From: Xenoacremonium recifei | Taxonomy: Eukaryota; Ascomycota; Sordariomycetes; Hypocreales; Nectriaceae | DNA: 64,000 bases | Reading direction: 5' to 3' | Assembly (NCBI GenBank): GCA_012184525.1 | Contig: WOFQ01000060.1 | Span: 124,001 to 188,000, forward strand | In this document: piece after piece, positions 26,264 to 36,562 of the stretch | Position numbering within the stretch: the stretch's first letter is position 1 | How the letters are laid out: each line of letters begins with the position of its first letter | Program-made: the position numbers and the translations under genes | The notes under the pieces: generated by a model | What the model was told of the DNA's origin: nothing | The model's input: the letters and a program-made list of their open reading frames with translations, nothing else | Database searches by the model: none

Positions 26264-26960
26264 GGCGGGGTACTAAGAGCTGACCGTTAGGAACAGCAGG
26301 ATATGTAAACAAAGGCACGATAATCTCGATGCTGCTGCGAGGAGTGTCGCGGGGGGGAGGGAGGTTATGCTTTATCACGGCGGCGTCGAGTCAGGGCGGA
26401 TATTGATATCGATAGAAGGCGGGGTGAACGAGGGCGCGATATCGTGTGGCCTGGCCGAGCTGGCGGGCGATGAGATGAGGGGGCGGGGGAGGTGACGGGA
26501 GGATGAGATGAGGAGCAGCAGGCCGGTCACAGCGCCAGCATCGTCAGAGCCCAGGCGTGGCGTTGGCACGGAAGATAAAAGACTGCTTCGGCGGGCGGCG
26601 ATCGGGCGCGACAGGCGGGTATGGATTTTCGATATGAAGTCGTTCTGGTTTGGTTTGGCTCGAGAGGGCGGAGGAGCATTCAGTTGGTTTGGTTTGCTGC
26701 TACGGCGACCCGCTTCCGCATGCTCAGCCCTGGTCGATACCGATCGGATCTATGGTTTGGCCGGCTTCCGGCGGGCATGTAACCCTGAGGTGCCTTACCT
26801 TAGATTCCGGGCTTTCACTGCGGTACGTACCGCCTCACCTAACATTAACACGACAGGGGATTCGATATGGGAACACGCCATTCACTCCCTTCACTCTACC
26901 CCTCAGCATCATGACCGCATCTCCGCTCTGTCACTTGCGCCGCGTCTGTCTTTCTGCCTC
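26264..26960. promoter_or_regulatory. Divergent promoter region, CK2 beta / JmjC gene
   Basis: Roughly 700 bp separate the start codon of the minus-strand CK2 beta gene from the likely start of the plus-strand JmjC gene. The downstream frame is open from 26508 without a stop, so part of this stretch could be coding if the JmjC protein starts earlier, but it has no conserved content. Confidence 0.45.
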
Positions 26961-28022
26961 ATGCTTATGTCTAATGCTATGAATCAAGCAATTAGGCGGT
27001 CCCGGAGTTGGACTCGTCGCTTTCATTCCTCATTTCGCCAACCACAGTCATCTCATTGCGCCTCGCTCTCAGCAGCGCCTGTCGAGCATACCGGGCTCGA
27101 TGAGTTCCGGAACCGAGCTTTCATCGCAAAGAAACCTTTTCTGTTTGGCAAAGATTCAGGCTCGGTGACGAATTCTCTGCCGGCTGCTAGCAAGTGGTTC
27201 ATCAACGCGGAAAGTCATGATCGGGATTCCACGAATAGCTCCTCAGCTTGGTGGCAGCTCGCACCATATATGCACAAGTTTCGGGAATGGCCGTTTCCAT
27301 ACGAGTTAGTGATACCGACGCCGCAGAATCAGGAGGCTTTAGTTGCTTTTCGAAGCTGGCTCTTGTCCAATCCAGGGTCGACTCAAATGGACTTGTTTCT
27401 TGCCAGCCTTCTCGAGACGCCGGTCCGTGAGCTAGGCCAGCATATGTTCTTCCAGTTGCATGCACCACTACAGCTCCTCCTCAGGGCTCTCCAGTTTAAC
27501 AAAAAGCACACCCCGGACCGCCAGAAGCTTCTGGAGCTCTACATTGCTCAGTCCTCTCTCCCGGACCTCCCACCGCCCCTCCAGGATGATCTCCCGACCC
27601 CGGCTATCGTCCAACAGGCCGGAAAGGGAGACGTCTATGGCTCAAGCATCTGGCTTGGCACAGAGCCAACTTACACGCCTCTGCATCGCGACCCCAACCC
27701 CAATATCTTCGGTCAGCTGTGTGGCACTAAGCTAGTTCGGCTCATGCCACCCTCGGCGGGAGACCGGCTCTTCCACGAGGTGCAGGCTAGGCTCCATCAA
27801 AATGCCAACAGTCGGATTAGGAGCTTAGAGATGATGGAAGGCGAGGAGAGGGAAGCGCTTCACGAAGCTGTCTGGGAACGCGATCCTGCCCTAGCTCAAA
27901 TGATTGAGGCTGAGCTGGGGCCTGGAGATTCGCTATTTATCCCCAATAGCTGGTGGCATTCTGTCAAGAGCAAGGGATCAGAGGGAGGTCTTAACGGCTC
28001 CGTCAATTGGTGGTTTCGATGA
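26961..28022 (+). CDS. JmjC/cupin-type Fe(II)/2-oxoglutarate oxygenase
   Basis: Intronless, 353 residues if it starts at 26961; ATGs at 26967 and 26979 are equally possible. The N-terminus is rich in Arg and Ser with few acids (RRSRSWTRRFHSS), which may be a mitochondrial targeting peptide. The core carries H242 and D244 (LHRDPNPN) and H333 (WWHSVKS), the iron triad of the cupin_8/JmjC fold. GDSLFIPNSWWH and the closing GSVNWWFR are also typical. Proteins of this class hydroxylate protein or RNA side chains; the substrate cannot be read here. Its stop lies 109 bp from the stop of the next gene on the opposite strand. Confidence 0.85.
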   Translation: MLMSNAMNQAIRRSRSWTRRFHSSFRQPQSSHCASLSAAPVEHTGLDEFRNRAFIAKKPFLFGKDSGSVTNSLPAASKWFINAESHDRDSTNSSSAWWQLAPYMHKFREWPFPYELVIPTPQNQEALVAFRSWLLSNPGSTQMDLFLASLLETPVRELGQHMFFQLHAPLQLLLRALQFNKKHTPDRQKLLELYIAQSSLPDLPPPLQDDLPTPAIVQQAGKGDVYGSSIWLGTEPTYTPLHRDPNPNIFGQLCGTKLVRLMPPSAGDRLFHEVQARLHQNANSRIRSLEMMEGEEREALHEAVWERDPALAQMIEAELGPGDSLFIPNSWWHSVKSKGSEGGLNGSVNWWFR

Positions 28023-28131
28023 GGATCCGGGCAATGAAATTTGGTCAGCCCCTCTCTATAAACCTTTCCATTTCCTTATGCTCATCTATCTCTTGTATAA
28101 AACAGTCATTCTTGTATACTACACCGTACCC

Positions 28132-29147
28132 TTAGGAGGCCGGTTCTACCGGTTTGCAGATGATCCAATTGAGATACCCGAAAGGCCACAGGTGCCTTTC
28201 TCTGCCACTGCGAATCTCCCATTTACTCGTATCAGCACCACAACTCCTGAGCAGGGCCTCAACTTCGTCTGGCGTGCGGGTTCTTATCGACGAGATGAGG
28301 CCATCGAAGACAAGAACAAAGGGCAGGATGGGGATCAGCCAGCTGAAAAAGAGAGCCTCGGGAGCTCGCTTTCTCCATGAGTAACCCGGAGCCTCAACCA
28401 GAACAGCAAGACCGAGGAAAATAGTTGCAACGACACTGGCAAAGTCACGGCCCTGCATTTCGAAGATGGCAAACCCATCGCTGGTCTCAACGGTGTCCTT
28501 GAGTATGTCCCTTGCCAGCGGGTCATCGAAGTGATGAAACGCAAGGTTAAACAGCCGCATCACCTTACGACCATCCTGCCGCCTTGTCACATGCTCGGGC
28601 GCACGACTCGCATCAACAGGCTCCCGCTCATACGTGACCAGCGGATTCTTGCGCGCAACGCGCTCCCACGCCTCAATGTTGGGATGCAGATCCGTCAGCA
28701 CAAACGGCGCGGGCGGCTGGCCCTGGGCGCGCAGCTGGGCGTTGACGAAGCGCTCGAGATAGGGCGTTGGGCCGCCGCCGCCGGCGCAGAAGTCGATGAA
28801 GGCGTAGGAGGAGAGCGCCGGGCCCAGCTCGCGGATCAGTTGTGTGCTGACCAGGCTGGCGGGCGAGCTGGACTGCAGCGGCGTGTGGGAGATCCAGACG
28901 CGGGTGAGGGCATCTTGGATGTGTGTGCGGAGGAAGGATGGGAACCTGTGGGAGTGTAAGCTCGATGAAGGCCAGGTAAGAAGAACCAGGATTGCGAAGG
29001 ATGAAGCCGCGTTGGAGAAGCTGGGGATGGATGGAGGATGGTGGGGAAGCTCCTTTGCGGGGGGGATCTTTGGTACAGAGAGCGGAAATCTTACCAGGAC
29101 TGGTCGTCGATTTCAAACAGGTGCATCCGCGGGATCAGAGGCGCCAT
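28132..29147 (-). CDS. Methyltransferase-like membrane protein, conserved in fungi
   Basis: Two exons (29147-29095, 28945-28132) encode 288 residues. The junction joins TG|G to make Trp18 and uses GTAAGA/CACAG sites. FIDFCAGGGGPTP at about residues 66-78 looks like the glycine-rich SAM-binding loop of class I methyltransferases, and VLTDLHPNIEAW resembles the acidic strand 2 that holds the ribose hydroxyls. Downstream, two hydrophobic stretches (around VVATIFLGLAVLV and LFFSWLIPILPFVLVF) suggest membrane attachment, which is unusual for this fold. I recognise it as a fungal conserved protein but know no demonstrated substrate. Confidence 0.75.
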
Positions 29148-29714
29148 CTTGCTGGTTTGCCGGCTCTGCGATGCTTCAATTGCTCGTCGGGAGATGGCAA
29201 TGGCGGAGTGAGGCTGAGGCTGTGATTATAAGCGAGAGACGAGGTCGGGCGTGCAAATTCCGACGGCGTTTCAGGCGCAGACGATGACGTCCCAGCGCTC
29301 ATGCACAGCGGCCGCCCGCTGTAGGGTAGAGCTGACATAGCCCCAACAGAATTCCATGAGGACAATGCCATCTCACCTCACAAGATTCCCCATCCTGCAA
29401 TTCTAGCACAACCAACTCTGCATCAAGAAATTATATTGGTTTATAACTGTATTTTTCTAGCATTGCCGGTTTCCCGCACTTGACCCAAGCACATTCTGGC
29501 CTCTTGATACACCTCAAACGCTCCCGAGCCCTGATCGCCGTGTCTCAACTTCAGCTGTGGACTATCACCACCGAACTAATTCCTCCTCAACCAGCGACGG
29601 CACGATTCTCAACACTCCGCAAAGTCCGTCGGGAATCCTACACATATCAACACCGAGGAGGATGCAACACCGACAACATCGGTCTTGACCACAGTCCAGG
29701 CTCCTTTTCCCCTC
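29148..29714. other. Intergenic, no gene seen
   Basis: It carries the promoter of the methyltransferase-like gene and the 3' UTR of the Ran-binding gene upstream of it on the same strand. No other feature is visible. Confidence 0.5.
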
Positions 29715-31684
29715 TCATCGTTTTGTTGGGGTATCCGTGTAAGGATCAAACCCCATCCGGCGCTTCGCTTCGCTGCGAGCCCGCCACTGCGTCTCTCCCA
29801 CGAGGCCCGTCGTCGAGGTCTCTTCCAGGAAGAACGACAGTATGTGGTCGGGGATGGACAGGTGAGAGGCCTGCTGGAATTCCTGGAGGCTAGCCAGGCG
29901 AATCAGCATTTCCATCAGCGATAGCGACGTTGTGATGGCCCCAAAGGGAGACCGGGCCACGAAGTCTCGCGCCGACAGGACGTCTGCTTCTTCTCGGTCT
30001 CGGAGCTGGGGCTGGTTGGGGGTCTGAAGGCTCGGCGATGCTGGAGTTGGAGACCGCCGGAGCGAGAGATTTCGGATCTGATCAACCAGCCGAGAGTCGA
30101 GGGAAGACCGATTCCGCGTATGTCCGCGCTTCGATGGCGTATCCCCGGCTTCGTCTTCGTCCCCGAGAATGTCTGATCTGCCGTCTGATTCTACCATCTC
30201 GTCGTCCTCTTCAAAGACCTCCAAGGCTATCCATTCCGGGTCAAGATGAGATGGGAATCTCAACCCCGGGGGCACTGTCTGAGTGAAATCGTCACCTTTC
30301 TCGTCCTCCAAAGAGGGCTCTCCTCCAAGTTGTCTTTTTAGCTCTTCCTGTTCGGCCCCAAATATTTCATCATAGCCGCCCTCGTCAAGAGGTTGTACAA
30401 CTGAAGCAGTTATCTGATCAACTGGAGTTGCACCAATATCTCTCTTGAGCAAGAGCACTGGGTTATTTTCGCCTTCTTCGATGTTGCCGATGTTCAAGAT
30501 GCGGCCTGTGTCGGTGTAGAAAATTTTGGATATTTGGTGAATGGGGACAGACTCGCGGATGCCGGCGCTGACGATACCATCATAAGGTAAGTGTTCTTTG
30601 TCTTCGTCATGCACGCGTCCATCATCAAGGTCTTCGATGATCTCCAGGTGATAAGCGTAATTATTTCCGTCGTCTGAGTAGTCCAAAGGCGGGATTATCT
30701 CTTCTTCATCAATTCCTGAGCGTTTGGTCTCATAAGTATGTTCAAACTCCTCGAGAAAGGCCCTTCGCGTTCTGCATAGTCGTACCCGAGCTTTATGCAA
30801 GACTTCCTGCCACAGTGGTTTTCTGTCGGTTGCCCCCAACCCGTAGACCCCCTTTTGACCCCTGGACCGATCCGCGAAAACATTCTCGTCAACATCGTCT
30901 TGATTCTGTTGTGTACTTCCAGCTGTCTGCTGGCTCGAGGCATGGCCGAGAAAGAGCATGTATAAGGAGAGGGTGAAAGCTGGTCCAATCTGGACAGGCC
31001 TGGTCGGATCTTGTGCGAACTGGGTGTCGCCCACTATGAGAAAGGTGCTGGCTTGGAGAAGTCTCGAAGGCGAAATGCCTTTAGGTAAAGATGTCGAGAG
31101 ACTTTCACCGGATGCTGTGATGGCAAGTTGCAAAAGCGGAATCTCGCGGTCTATCCGGTCAAGAAGGCTTTTGATATTGCTGATGATGGTTGTGGCTGCC
31201 TCATTGCTTCGTTTTCTGGTTACCCTGGACTTGCGGATAGTTTGCTCGGATTCCTCCTCGCGTGCGACAATGGCCTCTATCTGATGGCCTAGGGAAACGA
31301 TTTCTTGCTGTAGAGATCGTGCCAAGGGGGCTGCAGATTCAAGAAAGATATTGCCTCTGCCGGACCTGTTGACAAAGTAAGCTATGGTTGCTTTGGGATT
31401 TGGGATACAGTTACCGACTTGAATTCGATTAGATCAATGGCTGGAGAAATAACCTGGAAGGAGAAGTTAAAGTCTGGCACACTGACTCGATAGTACTGAT
31501 ATACCTTGATCTTGTTATCGAGGAGTTTGCGGAGTGCCTTGAGCTCTGACAGTGTCTTCTCATCCTCGACCGACTTCAAGAGTTGTGAGCACTGTGTTAG
31601 TGCATAGGTTGAGGTTAGGGCGATGCCAGACCGAATGGCGTATCTCATGGCCTGCACACCGACAAGGGCCAGGAAGTCGTCCAT
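29715..31684 (-). CDS. YRB30: Yrb30-type Ran-binding protein
   Basis: Three exons (31684-31505, 31453-31419, 31365-29715) encode 621 residues. The first intron is 51 bp, in frame and stop-free. The second must use a GTCGGT donor to give the conserved EFKSGRGNIFLES; the more usual-looking GTAACT four bases on breaks the frame. The N-terminal MDDFLALVGVQAMRYAIRSG block and the ISPAIDLIEFKSGRGN motif are those of the fungal RanGTP-binding family that includes yeast Yrb30, which binds RanGTP and assists GTP hydrolysis in nucleocytoplasmic transport. The C-terminal third is acidic and Ser-rich and ends in a conserved MGFDPYTDTP segment. Divergent from eRF3. Confidence 0.85.
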
Positions 31685-32554
31685 GGCGATGGATCCATGA
31701 GGTGAGGATATGCTCTCATGATAGATGCGAAAGGAGCGTCAAAACTGTCAGGGTTCGTCAAGCAGTGCACACAATCACTGCAGAAGCGGTAAACGGTTGG
31801 CCGGGCTGCTGCAGTTCCAGTTGTTTGCGCTGGCATATCAGGCTGCTAATTACCTAGGGGATGGAACCTCCACTGAAGGAAGGAGGGGTGCTGCTGTGCT
31901 CCTGCCAGGGGCTGCACAGTGCGAGGGATGAAGATGCCCCTCTCTTGCTGGCTTAGCATAGGCAACACGTGCTAGGGCTTGGGCGTTGCGACAGCTATCA
32001 GAGGGCAGTCTTAAACAAAGCCTCACTTCTACCGGCGAGTGACTCTTCCTGGCGCCTAATAGAACGTCTCAGAAGGCGTTTCCTGCTGTTTTGGGCCTCA
32101 TTTCTGCCTATCCCACACCACAACCCAACACCTCCCAGGGTTATGCTTACCATCGCCAGGCTTCAACGGCCATGTGTGAGTCAGCGGCCCCGGCACAGTG
32201 CCAACCCCTCCATCTGCCTAAGGTTCTCCCAGCGTCATGTTGGTGGGGCTTGAATTTTCACAACCTCCCTCCCTCTCCACCGCGGGAACAAGAACAAGAT
32301 CCAGCACAAAACCCGTCATCAGGCACAGACATCGTCTTCGCTGCCCAAGACCCTGCCCTGACGACGCTGCTCGCCCGTTAAAGACGCCGCCGTCCTTCTG
32401 CAGTTGCGAGCGGCCGCATTCTGCCGAAGAGAAGTCTTACTCCGATCGACTCGACTCGTCTCGAACTGTCACGCCCGCACCGACCTAAACGGCGCATCCT
32501 TCCCCCGCGAATATCCTTATCCCTCCTCGTCGCGAACGACTCCCCGATTCCACC
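31685..32554. promoter_or_regulatory. Divergent promoter region, YRB30 / SUP35
   Basis: About 870 bp separate two start codons pointing away from each other. The right part is pyrimidine-rich and leads to a near-perfect initiation context (CACCATGGCC) for SUP35. I see no gene inside. Confidence 0.5.
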
Positions 32555-34820
32555 ATGGCCGACCTCAACTCTTGGGAAGATGATCCCGCTGCTCAGGACG
32601 ACAGCCTCGCCCGCCAGACTCAGCAGCAGCTGAACGTCAACCCCCAGAACCCTGCGGCCCAAGGCGGTTTCCGACCAAGTGTGGCCTCCTTCCAGCCCAC
32701 GGCGCAGTCTTTCCAGCCCGGGGGAGGATATGGCGGCTTCGTACCTCAGTATCAGCAGCCTCAGCAGTACTATCAGCAGGGCTACTACCCCCAATACGGC
32801 GCCGGCGCGCAGCAGGGATTCAACCAGTACAACCAGTACGGTGGCGGTTACCAGCAGGGTTATGGTATGATCATGAGCTCCGCGGATGAAGAAGACTCCT
32901 ATATGCTAACCAGTACAGGCGCCGGATACCCTCAGTACGGGCAGCAACAGGCTCCTCAAGGTCAACAACCTCCCGCACAGGCCCCTGCTGCTCCCGCCGC
33001 CGCTCCGACCGCGCCCGCTGCTGCAGCTCCCGCGGCGCCCAAGCCCGTCGTTAACAATGAGGGCGGCGCCAAGGTTCTGAGCCTAGGTGGCGACACCTCT
33101 GCGCCCAAGCCCAAGGCCAAGGTCCTCTCTATTGGTGGTGCCGCTGCTGCGCCTAAGAAGGAGGAACCTGCTAAGGCGGCTCCCGCTGACAAGGCTGAGG
33201 CCGGCCAGAAGGCCACGGCCGCCAAGGCTATTGAGAAGACGGGTGAGAAGGCCGGCAAGGCTGCCGCCGCTGCCAAGGGTTCTGGGAAGAGTTCGCCGGC
33301 ACCCTCATCTGGCCGGTCAAGCCCTTCGGGCCCTGCTGAGAAGAAGGCCCAGCGAGAAGCTGACGCTGTCCAGAAGGAGCAGGCCGCTGATGTCGACGAG
33401 GATACCCTGAAGGAAATCTACGGAAAGGAGCACGTGAATATCATCTTCATCGGTCATGTCGATGCTGGAAAGTCTACACTGGGTGGCTCGATCCTCTACG
33501 CTACGGGTATGGTCGACGAACGTACTATGGACAAATACAAGAAGGAGGCCAAGGACCTTGGTCGTGAGTCTTGGTATCTCTCCTGGGTCATGGATCTGAA
33601 CAAGGAGGAACGAACTCAGGGCAAGACCATCGAGGTTGGCCGAGGATTCTTCGAGACGGAGAAGCGACGCTACAGTATCCTGGATGCCCCTGGCCACAAG
33701 ACCTACGTCCCCAACATGATTGGTGGTGCTTCTCAGGCTGATGTTGGTATCCTTGTCATCTCTGCGCGAAAGGGCGAGTACGAGACTGGTTTCGAGCGAG
33801 GAGGCCAGACCCGTGAACACGCCATGTTGGCCAAGACCCAGGGTGTCAACAAGCTGATTGTCGCCATCAACAAGATGGACGACCCGACTGTCGAGTGGTC
33901 CCAGGACCGGTACAAGGAGTGCACCACCAAGCTCTCGCAATTCTTGAAGGGTACTGGCTACAACCTGAAGACGGATGTCTTCTTCATGCCCCTCGCTGCT
34001 CAGCAGAGCATGGGTATCAAGAACCGTGTGCCCAAGGACGTTTGCCCCTGGTATGACGGCCCATCGCTGCTGGAGTACCTCGACAGCATGACGGCCTTGG
34101 AGCGCAAGCTGAACGCGCCTTTTATGATGCCCGTTAACGGCAAGTACCGAGATATGGGTACGATGGTGGAAGGCAAGATCGAGGCTGGTGTGGTCAAGAA
34201 AAACATGAACCTCATCATGATGCCCAACAAGACGACCGTCGAGGCTGCTGCCATATATGGCGAGCAGGAGGACGAGGTGCAAGTAGCCCAATGTGGTGAC
34301 CAAGTCCGAGTCCGACTCAAGGGCATTGAAGAAGAAGACATTCTGCCCGGCTTCGTGCTCTGCTCGCCCAAGCGTCTGGTGCACTGCGTTGCCGAGTTCG
34401 AGGCCCAGATCCGCATTCTCGACCTGAAGAGCATCCTGACGGCCGGGTTTAATTGTGTGCTGCACGTCCACTCGGCCATCGAGGAGGTGACGTTCGCGGC
34501 GCTGCTGCACAAGCTCCAGAAGGGCACCGGCCGCAAGAGTAAGCTTGCGCCCACGCACGCCAAAAGGGGCGACAGCATCATTGCGCGGTTGCAAGTGATT
34601 GGTGGAGCAGGCTCCGTCTGCGTGGAGAGGTTCGAGGACTATGCCCAGATGGGTCGCTTTACTCTGCGAGACCAGGTATGTTGATGAGGCGTTTTGACTC
34701 CCCCCTGACGCCCAAACGCGGGGGAGGGGCCGGTAGATCTGAGCAAGGCTAACGTGACTTCTCTAGGGACAAACCATTGCCATTGGCAAGATCACCAAGC
34801 TCATCCTCGACGAGGCCTAA
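32555..34820 (+). CDS. SUP35: Translation release factor eRF3 (Sup35)
   Basis: Three exons (32555-32864, 32919-34675, 34767-34820) encode 706 residues. The head (about 1-140) is rich in Gln, Asn, Tyr and Gly with repeats like YQQGYGAGYPQYGQQQ, the composition of the yeast Sup35 prion domain. A charged Lys/Ala-rich middle follows. The GTPase is complete: GHVDAGKST at 282-290, DAPGH at 359-363 and NKMD at 421-424, then the two beta-barrel domains ending KITKLILDEA. The protein works with eRF1 to end translation. The 54-bp first intron lies inside the prion-like head, is in frame and has no stop, yet carries GTATGA, CTAAC and CAG signals, so retention would add 18 mostly acidic/hydrophobic residues. 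The last exon is only 54 bp. Confidence 0.95.
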
Positions 34821-35824
34821 ACGGAATGACATCAAAAGCCGGTGTTTATTGACTTGTGCAGGGAGAGCGCTCTCCCCAGGCCGCCACGTTCCTCACATAT
34901 ATCGAGGAAGAGGGATTCCAGAGACGAAGGTATATGATGGCACGAAACGTATGAGACAGAGAACTCTTCATCACCACATGGTTCCAAGGCGACTATGAAG
35001 GCTGGTTTGCATAGATGATGGGTTTTCTGCGGACGTCTATCTTGGGGACAGGGGCCATGCTAGCATGCGAAAAGCAGCTGAAGGGAGCGGGGTTATGTGT
35101 TTTCTCCGAGAGGAGATATATAGAGTTGAAGAAAAAGTAGATGTGTCACGTAAATCAAGTCGGAACAAGCATATTAGTTCAAACTGTCGTTTAAAGTGTG
35201 AGATGGTGTAAGTGGGAGATGAAAGAATGAGGTAAAGCGCACTCCATATGTGACTATCGAGCACCCATGAATGCATTATCGTGTGAGGGTTGGGGAGTGT
35301 CAGGGATTCAGACTTTGGAAATATTGGGATCTGGATTAGAGGTTCACGTTAAGTATCCTACTCAGGATACCTCAAATGCAGTTTAACTATGGGTAGTTGC
35401 TTGCCAGCCAAGGGCTAGGTGAGCGATAGTCAGACCCTAGAATAAAAGGTTTAACTTGAAAGTGAGTGTAAGTGAGTTCTCAACGTAAAGGAATTATTTC
35501 GGCAAGTTTGAGCGGAAGGCCGAATGCTCCGTTGATGTGTTTCATAAAGTGACTGTAATGAGACGCCACAGTCATGAAAGTATAATAATCTCATGATATT
35601 ACCTGCCTTGAGGTGTGTTCGGAAGTTGTCCAGAAGTGAAACGTAAAAGAAGATGATACGAAGCGAAGTCGTGCGATGGAGGCAAAGGGGCAAAATGAGG
35701 CGAGTGAACCAAAGTCTGGTACGCATGCATGCAACTCAACACACAACTCAAAACCCCCCAGATTCAGAACAGAGACGAAACAGGCGGAATGCAGATATCG
35801 TGATGCTCACGCATTGCGGGGGGT
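34821..35824. other. Intergenic, AT-leaning; no gene seen
   Basis: Downstream of SUP35. Frames are short and lack codon bias. The stretch is somewhat AT-rich from about 35050 to 35760. Confidence 0.5.
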
Positions 35825-36562
35825 CTAGAACAAAGCTGCGATGAAGTCGTCGCAGCCCAGCCACGAAAACAAGTCGGAACCGCGCACCAGCCGTGATCTC
35901 CCGATGCGACCCCCCCGGGCGGCGGAGGCGGTGTTGTTTGGCGCGGCGCGGAGGACCCAGGGACCGGGGCCGTGCGGCCCAACGGAATCGGGTTCGAAGG
36001 TGAGACTTTCGGCGGACGACAGGGGGGGTTCTGGCGGAAGGTTGCCGAGCGCGGAGCTGGACGGGATCGATATCGTTGAGTGTCGGGCTCGGGCAGGGCT
36101 GTGACGGCGTCGAGATAAGGGTTTGGACGAGTTGGGCGTGTTGCAGCACGAAATGATAGTGAAGCAAGATAGAAAATGCTTGGCTTGGGTCCTGGGCTAT
36201 CTGTGGTGTAGCTCTTCGTGACGGCTGCAACTCGCAGTTCGTTCTCCGCGTTGCCCCGTCCTGCACTGCGGTGATGGCCTCTGTTTGTGTCCGGGGCAGC
36301 TCCGTCAGCAATCAACATCGAGCACGTCTGCTGCTGCAAACGCACAAACCCTGCTTTTTGCCCAATTTTGTGTGCATGCCGTTTGTCACAGCCCTCCACA
36401 CGCACGAAGTATTCACGGAGGCGATGTAATATTGGTCTTGCAGGCCTCCCTCTCCGCACATACATACCTGTTCGAGGAGGGGCCGCCCGGCGAGGAGGGG
36501 TCAGACGCCGACCATGAAGCGCCCGCAGATTGCCCATCACTGGGTTCTTTTTTTTCGATGCG
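35825..36562 (-). CDS. Possible small two-exon gene, unrecognised
   Basis: The best part is 36056-35825, a frame of 76 codons with strong third-position C bias that includes LTFEPDSVGPHGPGPWVLR and ends LFSWLGCDDFIAALF before TAG. It is preceded by an AG acceptor, with an ACTCAAC branch-like motif about 20 bases upstream. The upstream stretch 36562-36468 reads RIEKKEPSDGQSAGAS and ends at a GTATGT donor whose phase fits exactly, giving a 411-bp intron. No ATG is assured: an in-frame TAG lies just before 36562, so a further 5' exon would be needed. I do not recognise the family. It could also be an unusual non-coding stretch. Confidence 0.35.

Noticed and set aside
33317..34594. 425-codon minus-strand frame opposite eRF3
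   Set aside because: Antisense shadow of a highly biased gene; no domain or start support.
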